Positions 1-8,037 of a DNA stretch of 64,000 nucleotides are shown here, one piece after another. This DNA comes from Ornithinibacillus sp047228935. Its GTDB lineage: Bacteria > Bacillota > Bacilli > Bacillales > Amphibacillaceae. The notes under the pieces were generated by a model that made no database searches, was not told the origin of the DNA, and saw only the letters and a program-made list of their open reading frames with translations. The DNA is taken from assembly GCF_047228935.1 (NCBI RefSeq), contig NZ_JBFEGG010000002.1, forward strand, positions 558,001-622,000, given 5' to 3'. Every line of letters starts with the position of its first letter. Within the stretch, counting starts at the first letter, position 1. The position numbers were made by a program, and so were the translations under genes.

Positions 1-1
1 G

Positions 2-382
2 CAGGTTGTTGTGGTATCACCAGCTATAGTAGGAGAAAACATTAAAAACCCTTCTAATGAAGAGCTAAGAGAATTGACCTCCATTATGGAAAGTTCTAGT
101 AAACAATCAAACGTAAGCTTTCTGAATATGAATGCTATCTTTGAGAAGAAGTTGGCTACACTCCATTATTCTGACTATATAAGTACAGGTATATTCAGAG
201 TAATGATGGATGTACTCTTGTATAAGAAGCCTAAACGAATAGATCGGTTATCTAGTAAGCGAGGATTGCATTTAACTTTAGATGGAATTCATTTGAATAG
301 TAAAGGTGCTAGAATTGTTGCGGAAGAATATTCCTCGATAATTAATCGATTTTTACACAACAGCATGACGACAACTCAATAG
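2..382 (+). CDS. SGNH/GDSL-type hydrolase, C-terminal part
   Basis: The reading frame is already open at the left window edge, so this is the C-terminal part of a larger protein. The visible part begins with a QVVVVSPAIVGE-like strand and ends with LTLDGIHLNSKGARIV, which matches the last conserved block of SGNH hydrolases carrying the catalytic Asp and His (DGIH). These enzymes are esterases or lipases that act on small esters, sometimes on cell-wall or polysaccharide acetyl groups. The substrate cannot be told. A GTG at 11 is not the real start, because the homologous strand begins upstream of it. Confidence 0.75.
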   Translation, partial: QVVVVSPAIVGENIKNPSNEELRELTSIMESSSKQSNVSFLNMNAIFEKKLATLHYSDYISTGIFRVMMDVLLYKKPKRIDRLSSKRGLHLTLDGIHLNSKGARIVAEEYSSIINRFLHNSMTTTQ

Positions 383-424
383 CTTTCTGTATTTTTTCTA
401 CTTTTGTCCATAGAAGGAACTATT

Positions 425-508
425 ATGTCCATTGTTGAAAATAGTGGGATCATGGAAATAGAAAGGGCCGAAGACTTTAATAAAATCATCCACTCAAACG
501 CTCTTTAA
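425..508 (+). pseudogene. Short C-terminal remnant of an alpha/beta hydrolase (possible)
   Basis: A 27-codon frame reads ENSGIMEIERAEDFNKII before a TAA. This resembles the end of alpha/beta hydrolases, where a catalytic histidine normally sits in a NSGHM-like motif; here the His is replaced by Ile. There is no ribosome binding site, and the stop lies only 20 bp before the next gene. I read it as a leftover tail. A chance resemblance is possible. Confidence 0.3.
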
Positions 509-527
509 ATATGAAAGGAGTAAAGGA

Positions 528-929
528 ATGAGTTATCAAAACACTTTTATTACCATTTCAGAGGATTCAGCTATTGAATCGGCTATTACACCCCTCCCGA
601 GAAATAACAAACCAACTATAGCCTCGATTGAATATGAGTTAATCTATAATAACCCTTATAAATACACCCAGAGTGATGTGCAGTTTCAAACCTATTTAAT
701 AAAAAACGACATTGTTTCTGATCAATTAGAAGAGTTAAGAGAGCAATTCTTCCAAAAACCTAAAGCGTGTTTTAGAGCTTCTCCATTGGTGAAGAAATAT
801 GGCTGGGGAATACACTATGATGCGGAAGGAAAAGTTGCAATATATGGCGTTGATAGCGAAGCCTATGAGCGATTCCTCCTTTCAGATGATATTACCAAAT
901 TAAAAGGAATGCGTTCTAAAAGGAAATAA
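528..929 (+). CDS. DUF6157 family protein
   Basis: This is a 133-residue soluble protein with no signal peptide or membrane segment. The family pattern is recognisable throughout: NTFI near the N-terminus, YELIYNNPYKYT, a central PKACFRASPLVKKYGWG segment and a terminal MRSKRK. The family (DUF6157) has no known function. The start is supported by AAAGGAG 9 bases upstream of the ATG. A strong hairpin follows directly, so it is probably a single-gene unit. Length fits the family. Confidence 0.75.
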   Translation: MSYQNTFITISEDSAIESAITPLPRNNKPTIASIEYELIYNNPYKYTQSDVQFQTYLIKNDIVSDQLEELREQFFQKPKACFRASPLVKKYGWGIHYDAEGKVAIYGVDSEAYERFLLSDDITKLKGMRSKRK

Positions 930-943
930 AACGAACTTACGAG

Positions 944-985
944 AAGAGGCTGTCTCCAAAAGCTATACTTTTGGGACAGCCTCTT
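944..985 (+). terminator. Intrinsic terminator after the DUF6157 gene
   Basis: Arms AAGAGGCTGTC and GACAGCCTCTT pair perfectly and extend inward through CCAAAAG/CTTTTGG, with a short loop and a TTTATT tail. It may also serve the convergent VOC gene on the other strand. Confidence 0.75.
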
Positions 986-1011
986 TATTGGGAAATCTTA
1001 ATAACTCCAAG

Positions 1012-1398
1012 TCAAGTCATTATATTTTTGTTAATTTCGATTAGCGTCCCTGCTGGGTCCCGGAAATGTGCCACGCGAATTCCCCAGTCTTCACGATCAT
1101 GTGGCTCGGTAATGAATGCCACCTTTTCCTTTAATGCCTGATACGTCTCGTCCACATCATCCACCGCAAAGATTAGGCTAACTTCATGTAATGGACGGTT
1201 TGCCGGTTCGACTTTTGCATGAATATCCTCGAGCATTTCATTCCGGTCAAAAATCGCAAGCTGTGTATCACCTACCTGGAACTGCGCATAATTGGACGTT
1301 TCATCTCCCCAGTTGCAAGTAAACCCTAAGGTATGTTTATAAAACTCATAGCATTCTCGATAGTTATCAACTAGCAGTCTAGTATGGGTTAGTTTCAT
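1012..1398 (-). CDS. VOC (glyoxalase/bleomycin-resistance) family protein
   Basis: A 128-residue protein with the vicinal-oxygen-chelate fold: two beta-alpha-beta-beta-beta halves, starting MKLTHTRLLVDNYRECYEFY and ending with the typical FRDPAGTLIEI strand. Family members bind a metal and act as glyoxalases, dioxygenases or antibiotic-binding proteins. Nothing here fixes the substrate. The start at 1398 is chosen over a longer frame (to 1431) because AAGGAGTGATTGAA sits directly before it and because the longer form would overlap the upstream membrane-protein gene. It is probably co-transcribed with that gene. Confidence 0.8.
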   Translation of the reverse strand: MKLTHTRLLVDNYRECYEFYKHTLGFTCNWGDETSNYAQFQVGDTQLAIFDRNEMLEDIHAKVEPANRPLHEVSLIFAVDDVDETYQALKEKVAFITEPHDREDWGIRVAHFRDPAGTLIEINKNIMT

Positions 1399-1415
1399 TT
1401 CAATCACTCCTTCGT

Positions 1416-1763
1416 TTAATTCAATTTCCATGCTGGTATTAATGAATGAAAATCAAAGAACATGCTCATGATGACATGAATTATCGTGTAAAGTAATAAA
1501 ATCGTGCTGTAGGTAAGCATCCACTGCAGGAACGCCTTCTTTAAGAAAAGGTATAACAGAATCATCCCTACCGGAAAAGGTGTTAACACGATTAACCAAA
1601 TTGGTGCACCTAACGCTTCCGTTAGCGCTCCGAGTGTTACGACAGATGTCCCAATCACGATTGCCTTCCATAGTGCAATCCCATTTCTCACTATATGACT
1701 TCCAATAAAGTACGATAGTGACGTTAAGGCTACAGATAAAATATAGCTAACGACATAACTCAT
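1416..1763 (-). CDS. Small four-helix membrane protein, unknown function
   Basis: A 115-residue hydrophobic protein with about four membrane segments (near residues 1-20, 30-50, 54-75 and 80-105). No motif that I recognise. GAGGAGATCTT before the ATG is a good ribosome binding site. It lies 17 bp upstream of the VOC gene on the same strand, which suggests a two-gene transcript. Function unknown. Confidence 0.65.
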   Translation of the reverse strand: MSYVVSYILSVALTSLSYFIGSHIVRNGIALWKAIVIGTSVVTLGALTEALGAPIWLIVLTPFPVGMILLYLFLKKAFLQWMLTYSTILLLYTIIHVIMSMFFDFHSLIPAWKLN

Positions 1764-1923
1764 AAGATCTCCTCATTTCTACAAGTCTACTGTATTACTC
1801 CATTTATTAGCATATATAAAAGTACACGGTTGCCATACTATCGGAAGTCATGATATGGGCTTTTTTGGTGTGACTGGAGTAATTTATTTCGCATATAAAA
1901 ATGAAGAGCTCATTAACTATTCC

Positions 1924-2439
1924 TTATGCTAGAACGGAACTTATATCTTCCCATTCATAGATTAATAGACCGAGTTCCGCTCCACCTAAAATTACTTTTT
2001 CCGTTTTCACTAACGTTGCGCCATAATGCTCATAAAAGTAACGGGTTTTGTTATCTTCTAGCACTTCTACAAATACGCGTTTGTAGCCTAGTTGTTGGCA
2101 TTGGAGAACGATTTGCTTAAGAAGCAGTTTACCAATCCCTTTCCCTTGGTACTCCTCCAGCAAATAAATAGAAGTTAAATCTCCTGAGTTCGGTACCTGA
2201 TTAGACTCTCTTTTCCCACAGTCGGCAAAACCAACAATCTTTCCTTCTTCAGTCTCTGCAACAAACAAGTAGTTATCCTCTCTCGCAATATTCCGCTCCC
2301 ATAATTCTGTACGCTTTTCATAGGATAAGTTGTTCAGCATCGTATCTGGGACAATATTTTTATAGGTTGTTCGCCAGCTGTCTACGTGTACTTTAGCAAT
2401 GCCAGTAGCGTCTTGATGGTTGGCTTTTCTAATTTTCAT
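1924..2439 (-). CDS. GNAT family N-acetyltransferase
   Basis: 171 residues. The acetyl-CoA binding loop is visible as YQGKGIGKLLLKQ (around residues 98-110), preceded by a SIYLLEEY strand and followed by the C-terminal NKTRYFYEHYGATLVKTE segment. The start MKIRKANHQDATGIAKVH is typical of GNAT enzymes and has AGAGGG upstream. The acetyl acceptor is unknown. It diverges from the RimL-like gene that begins at 2583, so the 2440-2582 interval must hold both promoters. Confidence 0.85.
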   Translation of the reverse strand: MKIRKANHQDATGIAKVHVDSWRTTYKNIVPDTMLNNLSYEKRTELWERNIAREDNYLFVAETEEGKIVGFADCGKRESNQVPNSGDLTSIYLLEEYQGKGIGKLLLKQIVLQCQQLGYKRVFVEVLEDNKTRYFYEHYGATLVKTEKVILGGAELGLLIYEWEDISSVLA

Positions 2440-2582
2440 GGGATCCCTCTTTCTGTACCATTTAGAATTTATTACATTATAACAAGGATATACGCCATTT
2501 TGTTTATTTTTACAGAATTTTTCTAATGTTAGTTAGGAATGCATATGATAAGATGATTATAAATGCACGGGAGATGATGGCG

Positions 2583-3122
2583 ATGTTTGCTTTTAATGTG
2601 GATGATGAGATTTCATTAAGGCTGTTGGACGAAAGATACGCCGGGGAATTGCTTCAATTAATAAACCACTCCCGAGAGGATTTACGGGAATGGCTTCCTT
2701 GGTTGGATAGTACCACAACACCGAGACATGTTGCTGAGTTTATCCAAGGTGCATGGATGATGTATGAGGAACGGAGTGGACTTCGTTTAGGGATATTTTA
2801 TCACGGTAGACTTGCTGGTATGGTTGGATTTAACACGATAGACTGGGCAAACCGCATTGGCATCATTGGCTACTGGCTTGGCAGTCATTTTCAAGGATAT
2901 GGCATTATGACAAGGTCTGTTACCGCTATAATCGATTACGGATTTAACCAGTTAAATTTAAACCGCATTGAAATCCGTGCTGCCTTTCAAAACGATAAAA
3001 GTAGAGCAATTCCTGAACGGCTAGGCTTTCAAATTGAAGGAAAAATCCGCCAAGGGGAATGGCTATATGACCATTTCGTCGACCTCGTCATGTACGGAAT
3101 GCTCGCATCGGAATGGGAATAG
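2583..3122 (+). CDS. RimL/YdaF-like ribosomal-protein-type GNAT acetyltransferase
   Basis: From the ATG at 2583 the protein is 179 residues. It starts MFAFNVDDEISLRLLDE and carries LREWLPWLD, the acetyl-CoA loop GSHFQGYGIMTRSV, and NRIEIRAAFQNDKSRAIPERLGF, which is the RimJ/RimL layout. B. subtilis YdaF is the closest protein I recall. RimL-type enzymes acetylate protein N-termini, including ribosomal proteins, but YdaF-like members may act on other substrates. The frame is open from 2526; I prefer 2583 because GGGAG lies 9 bases upstream and family members start at this point. It heads a run of four genes on this strand with 14-18 bp gaps. Confidence 0.8.
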   Translation: MFAFNVDDEISLRLLDERYAGELLQLINHSREDLREWLPWLDSTTTPRHVAEFIQGAWMMYEERSGLRLGIFYHGRLAGMVGFNTIDWANRIGIIGYWLGSHFQGYGIMTRSVTAIIDYGFNQLNLNRIEIRAAFQNDKSRAIPERLGFQIEGKIRQGEWLYDHFVDLVMYGMLASEWE

Positions 3123-3136
3123 TAAGGAGATTAGAA

Positions 3137-3520
3137 ATGAAATTTTATATTGCATCAGGATTTGAAAATAAGCAGCTTGTCCAATATGTACGGGATAGGC
3201 TCGTTGAAGCTGGACATATTCATACGTATGACTGGACAAAAAATACTCGCGCGACATCGGAAGCTGCTTTACGCGAAATTGGGACGGCAGAGCTTCAAGC
3301 AGTGGTGAATAGTGATGTAGTAATTGTGCTCCTTCCCGGGGGCAAGGGCACGCATACCGAGCTCGGGATTGCACTTGGGTGTAAAAAGGAGATTCATCTA
3401 TTTTATAGGGAAAACCTAGACCAAGCTACTTCTACCACGTTTTATTATGTAGACGGTGTTCAGCATTACAACGGGGATATCGATCATTTTATAGAAAAAA
3501 TACGAACACTATATTCATAG
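3137..3520 (+). CDS. Nucleoside 2-deoxyribosyltransferase-like protein
   Basis: 127 residues starting MKFYIASGFENKQLVQY. The FYIASGF start, the middle SDVVIVLLPGGKGTHTELGIA and the alternating beta-alpha pattern match the nucleoside 2-deoxyribosyltransferase fold, where the G-rich loop binds nucleoside and a Glu (here in THTELG) is catalytic. Small Bacillus versions are usually annotated as group-specific proteins, so enzymatic activity is an inference. AAGGAG before ATG 3137 fixes the start. It is the second gene of the 2583-4535 operon-like run. Confidence 0.7.
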   Translation: MKFYIASGFENKQLVQYVRDRLVEAGHIHTYDWTKNTRATSEAALREIGTAELQAVVNSDVVIVLLPGGKGTHTELGIALGCKKEIHLFYRENLDQATSTTFYYVDGVQHYNGDIDHFIEKIRTLYS

Positions 3521-3536
3521 AAGTGGAGCGAATAGA

Positions 3537-4118
3537 ATGACAACTATTTATCTAGTAAGACATGGGGAAACAGATTGGAATGCGGAAAGAAGAATGCAAG
3601 GTGGAACGGATATCCCGTTAAATGCGAAAGGTGAGGAGCAAGCCGAACTTTGTGGTGCTGCATTGAATCCAAGTGATTATGATGTCGTTGTTTCTAGTAA
3701 TCTTAAGCGCGCTAAGAAGACAGCAGAGATTATTAATCAGTATTTGGGATTACCTTTTGAAGTAATGGAAGATTTTGCGGAGCGCAATTTTGGCGATGCG
3801 GAGGGGTTGACCTTTGATGAGCGTAGTGAGCTTTATCCAGACCATGAGTACCCGAATCAGGAAGAGCTAGAAGTTTTTTCTTCGCGAGTAATGAATGGAC
3901 TTGAAAAGGTGTATGAAAAATATGCTGGTAAGCGCGTGTTGTTAGTTGCTCACGGTGCTGTGATCTACCGAATTTTAAGCAATCTATCAGAAACTAAATT
4001 GAACCTTTATGGTAGGAAGATTGAGAATACAAGCATTTCTACGATTTATCGTAAGGATGATGGTTGGGCGATTCAAGAATATAATCGAGTCGATCATTTA
4101 GAGATTAAACAGGCATAA
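3537..4118 (+). CDS. Histidine phosphatase (phosphoglycerate-mutase-like) family protein
   Basis: 193 residues. The N-terminal RHGETDWN motif at residues 8-15 supplies the phosphorylated His9, and the C-terminal VAHGAVIYRIL segment supplies the second histidine. An Asn-Ala-Lys-Gly region (PLNAKGEEQAELCG) and AERNFGDAEGL complete the family pattern. Members are broad-specificity phosphatases or adenosylcobalamin/sugar phosphatases rather than true mutases. The substrate is unknown. Third gene of a tight same-strand cluster, 16 bp after its neighbour. Confidence 0.85.
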   Translation: MTTIYLVRHGETDWNAERRMQGGTDIPLNAKGEEQAELCGAALNPSDYDVVVSSNLKRAKKTAEIINQYLGLPFEVMEDFAERNFGDAEGLTFDERSELYPDHEYPNQEELEVFSSRVMNGLEKVYEKYAGKRVLLVAHGAVIYRILSNLSETKLNLYGRKIENTSISTIYRKDDGWAIQEYNRVDHLEIKQA

Positions 4119-4136
4119 TTGTTGGAGTTGATGACG

Positions 4137-4535
4137 TTGAAATATACAAATTCGTTAGAAGGAATCACGGAAGGAATGTTAGAAGGGTTCTTTGTAGACT
4201 GGCCGAATCCGCCTAGTCCAGGAACACATTTGAAATTATTAAGAAATAGTAGTCACGTTGTCTTGGCGATTGATGAGGACAAAGTGGTTGGTTTTATTAC
4301 GGCTATTAGTGACGGGGTGCTTTCTGCCTATATCCCGCTTCTTGAAGTTCTTCCTGAATATAAAAGTAAAGGGATTGGCTCGGAATTAGTAGAGCGAATG
4401 CTAGGCGATTTAGAGCATCTTTATATGATTGATTTAGCGTGTGATGATGATCTGGTGCCTTATTATGAACGATTCGGTATGCAGCGGTCTACTGCAATGA
4501 TAAAGCGGAACTATAGTAGACAATCTGGGGAATAG
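4137..4535 (+). CDS. GNAT family N-acetyltransferase
   Basis: About 133 residues. The acetyl-CoA loop EVLPEYKSKGIGSELVERML is clear, followed by a YYERFGM C-terminal motif. Several starts are possible: TTG 4119, ATG 4131 and TTG 4137. I favour TTG 4137 because the only Shine-Dalgarno-like GGAG (4124-4127) lies 9 bases before it, whereas it is only 3 bases from the ATG. It ends the four-gene run that starts at 2583. Confidence 0.75.
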   Translation: MKYTNSLEGITEGMLEGFFVDWPNPPSPGTHLKLLRNSSHVVLAIDEDKVVGFITAISDGVLSAYIPLLEVLPEYKSKGIGSELVERMLGDLEHLYMIDLACDDDLVPYYERFGMQRSTAMIKRNYSRQSGE

Positions 4536-4556
4536 TGTTTTCGGGGAGCAAAAGCG

Positions 4557-4637
4557 ATGAATGAAATTGTGCTACGAGCTATAGCTTTAGAAGATTATGT
4601 GGTTATGAGATTTATTCGGGTAGGGAATGTAGGTTAA
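4557..4637 (+). pseudogene. Truncated acetyltransferase-like stub (26 codons)
   Basis: GGGGAG precedes an ATG that opens MNEIVLRAIALEDYVVM, the typical first strand and helix of a GNAT protein. The frame stops after 26 codons, directly before a terminator. It is probably the beginning of a deleted acetyltransferase gene. It could instead be a real very small protein, but nothing supports that. Confidence 0.35.
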
Positions 4638-4655
4638 TTCAATATCGGTTAGTGT

Positions 4656-4688
4656 AGAGTCGGGGGAACCTGACTCTTTTATTTTTTA
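4656..4688 (+). terminator. Terminator closing the 2583-4637 gene run
   Basis: AGAGTCGGG and CCTGACTCT pair (one G-U pair) around a GGAA loop and are followed by a TTTTATTTTTT tract. Confidence 0.7.
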
Positions 4689-4760
4689 AAACATAGATTA
4701 AAAATATTTAGAAACTTGTGATAAAATTAAGTTAGAAAACATAACTACTGGGGGATTAAT

Positions 4761-5276
4761 GTGAGAAAAGGCGTCGTATTTTTATTTTTTATATTCGTAC
4801 TAACCGGATGTAGTTTCACCGGCCACGCCACGCTGGAGGAAGCTGTTCAAAGCAGGTGGGATACACCTATCAAGGTAGTAAATCAAGACAGTGAAAAACA
4901 CCTTGTTTATTATTTAGACTATGATCAACACGTGATAGGTACATATGAATTTAGAGATGGAAAGTATTTTTATGATAATAAACAAAGTGAAGGGATGCGA
5001 TTTACTTCAGCAAGTGGGTTGCCCTTTTATATACAATATAAATACTTTGAGGGTTCAGGAGATATAGTTTACGGTGCAATTACGACCGAAGACTACCAGG
5101 TTGAAAAATTCGTTATCCATTATAAGAGCGGAGAGATACAAGAAATAAATGCGGAAAACAACACCTTCATGTCAGAGATTCCACCTAATGTGGATCCAAG
5201 GGATTTTATGAGTCAGATTGATACAGTATATGGATACGACAAAAATGGAGAGGTAATAGAAAGTATGGACTATTAA
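4761..5276 (+). CDS. Lipoprotein of unknown function
   Basis: 171 residues beginning with a GTG start and a lipoprotein signal peptide whose lipobox is LTGC (Cys at residue 17). The mature part is beta-rich and polar with no domain I recognise; it alternates charged strands such as YYLDYDQHVIGTYEF. It should be anchored to the outer face of the cell membrane. GGGGGAT before the GTG supports the start. It has its own upstream region with TATA-rich sequence and seems monocistronic. Confidence 0.7.
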   Translation: MRKGVVFLFFIFVLTGCSFTGHATLEEAVQSRWDTPIKVVNQDSEKHLVYYLDYDQHVIGTYEFRDGKYFYDNKQSEGMRFTSASGLPFYIQYKYFEGSGDIVYGAITTEDYQVEKFVIHYKSGEIQEINAENNTFMSEIPPNVDPRDFMSQIDTVYGYDKNGEVIESMDY

Positions 5277-5413
5277 AGGAGTCAATCTGTTAGAACGTAA
5301 GGAGAAACTTCGTGAAGTAGAAACATATTTTATATATGACTCTTCCCAGTATTCTTAATATAGTATAAAAAGATTTCAATACAAAAATAAACATAACGGA
5401 AGGAGAGATTCTC

Positions 5414-5524
5414 ATGGGTTGGATTATAATCGTCATGATTGCCTATACACCACTCTTATATAGAATGCAAAAACGGATTAGTTACTTAGAAAATGAAGTG
5501 GAAAAACTAAAAAATGCTAATTAA
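5414..5524 (+). CDS. Small single-pass membrane protein with coiled-coil tail
   Basis: A 36-residue protein with a strong ribosome binding site (GGAAGGAGAG) before ATG 5414. The first 17 residues (GWIIIVMIAYTPLLY) form one membrane helix. The rest, QKRISYLENEVEKLKNAN, is a short amphipathic heptad-like helix facing the cytoplasm. Small membrane proteins of this design are common in Bacillaceae and often uncharacterised. Confidence 0.6.
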   Translation: MGWIIIVMIAYTPLLYRMQKRISYLENEVEKLKNAN

Positions 5525-5536
5525 GGGGATTTAACA

Positions 5537-5755
5537 ATGAAACAAGGCAAAGGTGCTTGGTTTCATAATTCTCCTTCTGAGGTTCTTTCTTGTATGCTTC
5601 TCCAGAATATGGGCTTAGACGCCTGGTATATGTTACCTTTTAAAAGTCCGTTCCCAGAACGAGGGCTCAGACAACCGCCATCTGCTACCTTTTTACAAAG
5701 TCCTTCTCCCGAACAACGGCTCAGACAACCGGTATCTCTTAACTCCGCATCATAA
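5537..5755 (+). CDS. Possible proline/arginine-rich short protein with two 18-residue repeats
   Basis: A 72-residue frame with GGGG before the ATG and 12 bp after the small membrane protein. Its second half contains two degenerate copies of an 18-residue unit (KSPFPERGLRQPPSATFL and QSPSPEQRLRQP). It has no recognisable domain. It could be translated from the repeat below by chance, so the coding call is weak. Confidence 0.3.
   Translation: MKQGKGAWFHNSPSEVLSCMLLQNMGLDAWYMLPFKSPFPERGLRQPPSATFLQSPSPEQRLRQPVSLNSAS
5643..5731. repeat. 54-bp tandem duplication, about 1.6 copies
   Basis: Two copies start with AAAGTCC, contain CGGCTCAG or GGGCTCAG, and end in ACAACCG, exactly 54 bp apart. They differ mainly in the first half. 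Because the period is a multiple of three, the reading frame through it stays open. Confidence 0.6.
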
Positions 5756-5920
5756 TAACTCCCACTTCCATACCAATATAATAATCCAAAAAAATTAGTA
5801 ATATTTTCCCATAAGCAGTAGTAAATTATGCTATTCTATAAATAGTGTGAATTTTAGCATTTGGTTAATAGCCCAAACGAAAGAACTTTATACTAATCTA
5901 TTTTAAGGGGAATTGCAGCT

Positions 5921-6898
5921 ATGAAAAAAGTATCTATTTTACTACTAACTTTAGGAACGTTATTATTATTTGGATGTAATCCACAAGCATTGCTTCCGAA
6001 TGATATGACGTACGATAGTGAAAAGGTAGAAGCTTACTATGAAAATGGTGAATATGAAGAGGCGTTAGCATATGTCGATGAAAGAATCGAAAAATATCCA
6101 GACGATGCTAGTCTACATGGAGAGCGTGGTTATTTACTACTCGAGCTTGGACGAGCTGATGAAGCATTAAAAGCATTAAATAAGTCCTTGGAATTAGAGC
6201 CAGAATTTGAAGCGGCTTTAAATAATAAAGCATGGGCATTAAATGAGTTAGGCAGATTTGAAGAAGCTATAGACTTTGCAAAAAAAGCAATTGATTTAGA
6301 GCCAGACGGCGATATGGAATATGTTAATATGGGAAATGCACTAGTATCAATGGAAAGAGATCAAGAAGCATTGACATACTATGAAGAGGCGTTAAAAATT
6401 AACCCAAATAGTGAATATGCCTTTTTTGGAAAAGGTGTTGCGAATTATTATATCGGCGAATATGAAGTAGCATTAGAAGCGTTTAACAAATACAATGAAT
6501 TGGTTCCTGGAGATATAGATGTATTGTGGTATTTGATGTACACTCATGATGGGCTAGGAAATTGGGAAGAAGTAGTGGCGTATAGCGACCAAATTATCGC
6601 ACTAGATCCTACACAAATTGATGCATACTATTATAAAGGTTCCGTTTTAGTTGACTTAGATAAGCCAGAAGAAGCAGGTAACGTGTTTGATACGCTAATT
6701 GAAAAATTCCCAGAGTCTCCATCTGGATATTATGGAAAAAGTCGTACGTTCATGTACATGGAACAAAAAGAAGAAGCACTTGAGCAATTAGCGAAAGCGG
6801 TAGAGATTGATCCAAGCTATGGGGATTGGGCATACGAAGACCCAATGTTCTATAACGTAATCGAAGATGAGACATTCCTGGAGATAATCGGATACTAA
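5921..6898 (+). CDS. TPR-repeat lipoprotein
   Basis: 325 residues. A lipoprotein signal peptide ends in LFGC (Cys at residue 19). It is followed by about seven tetratricopeptide repeats covering residues 35-300, each with the W/G/Y/A/P pattern, for example NNKAWALNELGRFEEAIDFAKKAIDLEPD. TPR arrays bind protein partners, so this is a scaffold tethered to the outer membrane face. The partner is unknown. AAGGGG lies before the ATG, and the gene appears to stand alone between two terminators. Confidence 0.8.
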   Translation: MKKVSILLLTLGTLLLFGCNPQALLPNDMTYDSEKVEAYYENGEYEEALAYVDERIEKYPDDASLHGERGYLLLELGRADEALKALNKSLELEPEFEAALNNKAWALNELGRFEEAIDFAKKAIDLEPDGDMEYVNMGNALVSMERDQEALTYYEEALKINPNSEYAFFGKGVANYYIGEYEVALEAFNKYNELVPGDIDVLWYLMYTHDGLGNWEEVVAYSDQIIALDPTQIDAYYYKGSVLVDLDKPEEAGNVFDTLIEKFPESPSGYYGKSRTFMYMEQKEEALEQLAKAVEIDPSYGDWAYEDPMFYNVIEDETFLEIIGY

Positions 6899-6912
6899 TA
6901 ATCCTTAGTAAA

Positions 6913-6958
6913 AAACCATCGTTTTCAACTACTTATTAAAAGTTGAAAACGATGGTTT
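6913..6958. terminator. Bidirectional terminator between convergent genes
   Basis: The arms AACCATCGTTTTCAACT and AGTTGAAAACGATGGTT pair perfectly around a 10-base loop. The T-run is best on the minus strand (GGTTTTTTAC), serving the VOC-GyrI-AraC operon; on the plus strand it follows the TPR gene. Confidence 0.75.
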
Positions 6959-7015
6959 AATTATTATGAAATGACTTTCAATTCGTTTGCTATTTGTAAT
7001 AGCAGAAGAAAATTC

Positions 7016-7390
7016 TTACCAGTGTACTTGAAGTTTATTACCACTTGGATCATAAAAATGGAAATAGGCATGACCATTATCTTGTTTTATATCCTCAACC
7101 TTAATTCCATTTTCGATAAGGTGTTGATGAAATTGGGATAATTCTGGACTCGTAAAGCCAATGCTAAAGGCTGGTTCACTATTAATTGTAAAATGTGAAA
7201 ACGTTTCATCTTCAGAGGGAACTAAGATAAGTAAAAAAGGTCCCTCATTTACTTTAATAATCGCAAATGGATCCTCAGTAATGGTTAACAATTGCAGCCC
7301 TAACACATCTCTATACCATAGTGCAGAATGGTCTAAATCTCTCACAGGGATTCTAATATAATGAACTTGTTCAATAAATGATTTACTCAT
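7016..7390 (-). CDS. VOC family protein (glyoxalase-like)
   Basis: 124 residues with the VOC pattern: VHYIRIPVRDLDHSALWYRDVLGL at the start and FYDPSGNKLQVHW at the end, where the Glu of the metal triad is replaced by Gln. GGAG 9 bases before the ATG supports the start. It is the last gene of an apparent operon with the GyrI-like protein and the AraC regulator upstream, so it may detoxify or bind the ligand sensed by that regulator. That link is inference. Confidence 0.75.
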   Translation of the reverse strand: MSKSFIEQVHYIRIPVRDLDHSALWYRDVLGLQLLTITEDPFAIIKVNEGPFLLILVPSEDETFSHFTINSEPAFSIGFTSPELSQFHQHLIENGIKVEDIKQDNGHAYFHFYDPSGNKLQVHW

Positions 7391-7404
7391 AGTTTTTTAC
7401 TCCT

Positions 7405-8037
7405 CTATTTAATTGGATATAAAATATCAAAATCAAATGCCTGAATTTCATTAGCAGGTACACTAAAAGGATTGAATGTATCAAGACGATTGGGTTCAAG
7501 GGAAAATGCATTAGTTCCATTATCAATTTGATATCCTTCTTGTATGATCCATTCCTTCAAATACCTGTATCTACGGTCCATCTCAGTCCTACTAAAACAT
7601 CTACAATCAATTTTTGCATACTTCCTTTTTGGTATCGTCATAGTCAAGCACTTATACTCCCCAGGAATAGGAGTGTTATCTTTTACTTTAATTCCTACCC
7701 AAAGCTCAATTCTACCATCTGGCTGTACCATAATTCCTTGATTATAAAAGACAATTCCTTTATTTTCTTCCATTGAAAGTTCTTTCTCAGAAGATAGAAC
7801 ATCTTGTAGTCTATTCCATCCTTTTCGTACTTCCTGCCCCACCTCAAAATTTTCCATACTACCACTTACTTTAACAGCTAGCATAGTAAACCGATCAATC
7901 GTGACTGTCTTAACTTCTAATTTCCTATTTCTCTGATACTCCTCTTGTTGACCTAATAGAACTTGCAGTGAGTGTGGCGTTTTTTGAGGTTGATAGTTTT
8001 CTAGAGGAAAAAGGTTTAACGCAGCTTTGTCACTCAT
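7405..8037 (-). CDS. GyrI-like / effector-binding domain protein
   Basis: 211 residues from ATG 8037. The core (about 45-211) matches the AraC effector-binding (GyrI-like) fold that binds small hydrophobic ligands. Visible markers are RFTMLAVKVSGSMENF, the IELWVGIKVKD strand and a Trp-Ile-Ile near the end. There is no DNA-binding domain. The frame could run to 8145, but GGAAGAAG precedes ATG 8037, and this start overlaps the end of the regulator by 8 bp, which implies translational coupling. It probably binds the same ligand as the two GyrI-like domains of its neighbour. Confidence 0.65.
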   Translation of the reverse strand: MSDKAALNLFPLENYQPQKTPHSLQVLLGQQEEYQRNRKLEVKTVTIDRFTMLAVKVSGSMENFEVGQEVRKGWNRLQDVLSSEKELSMEENKGIVFYNQGIMVQPDGRIELWVGIKVKDNTPIPGEYKCLTMTIPKRKYAKIDCRCFSRTEMDRRYRYLKEWIIQEGYQIDNGTNAFSLEPNRLDTFNPFSVPANEIQAFDFDILYPIK

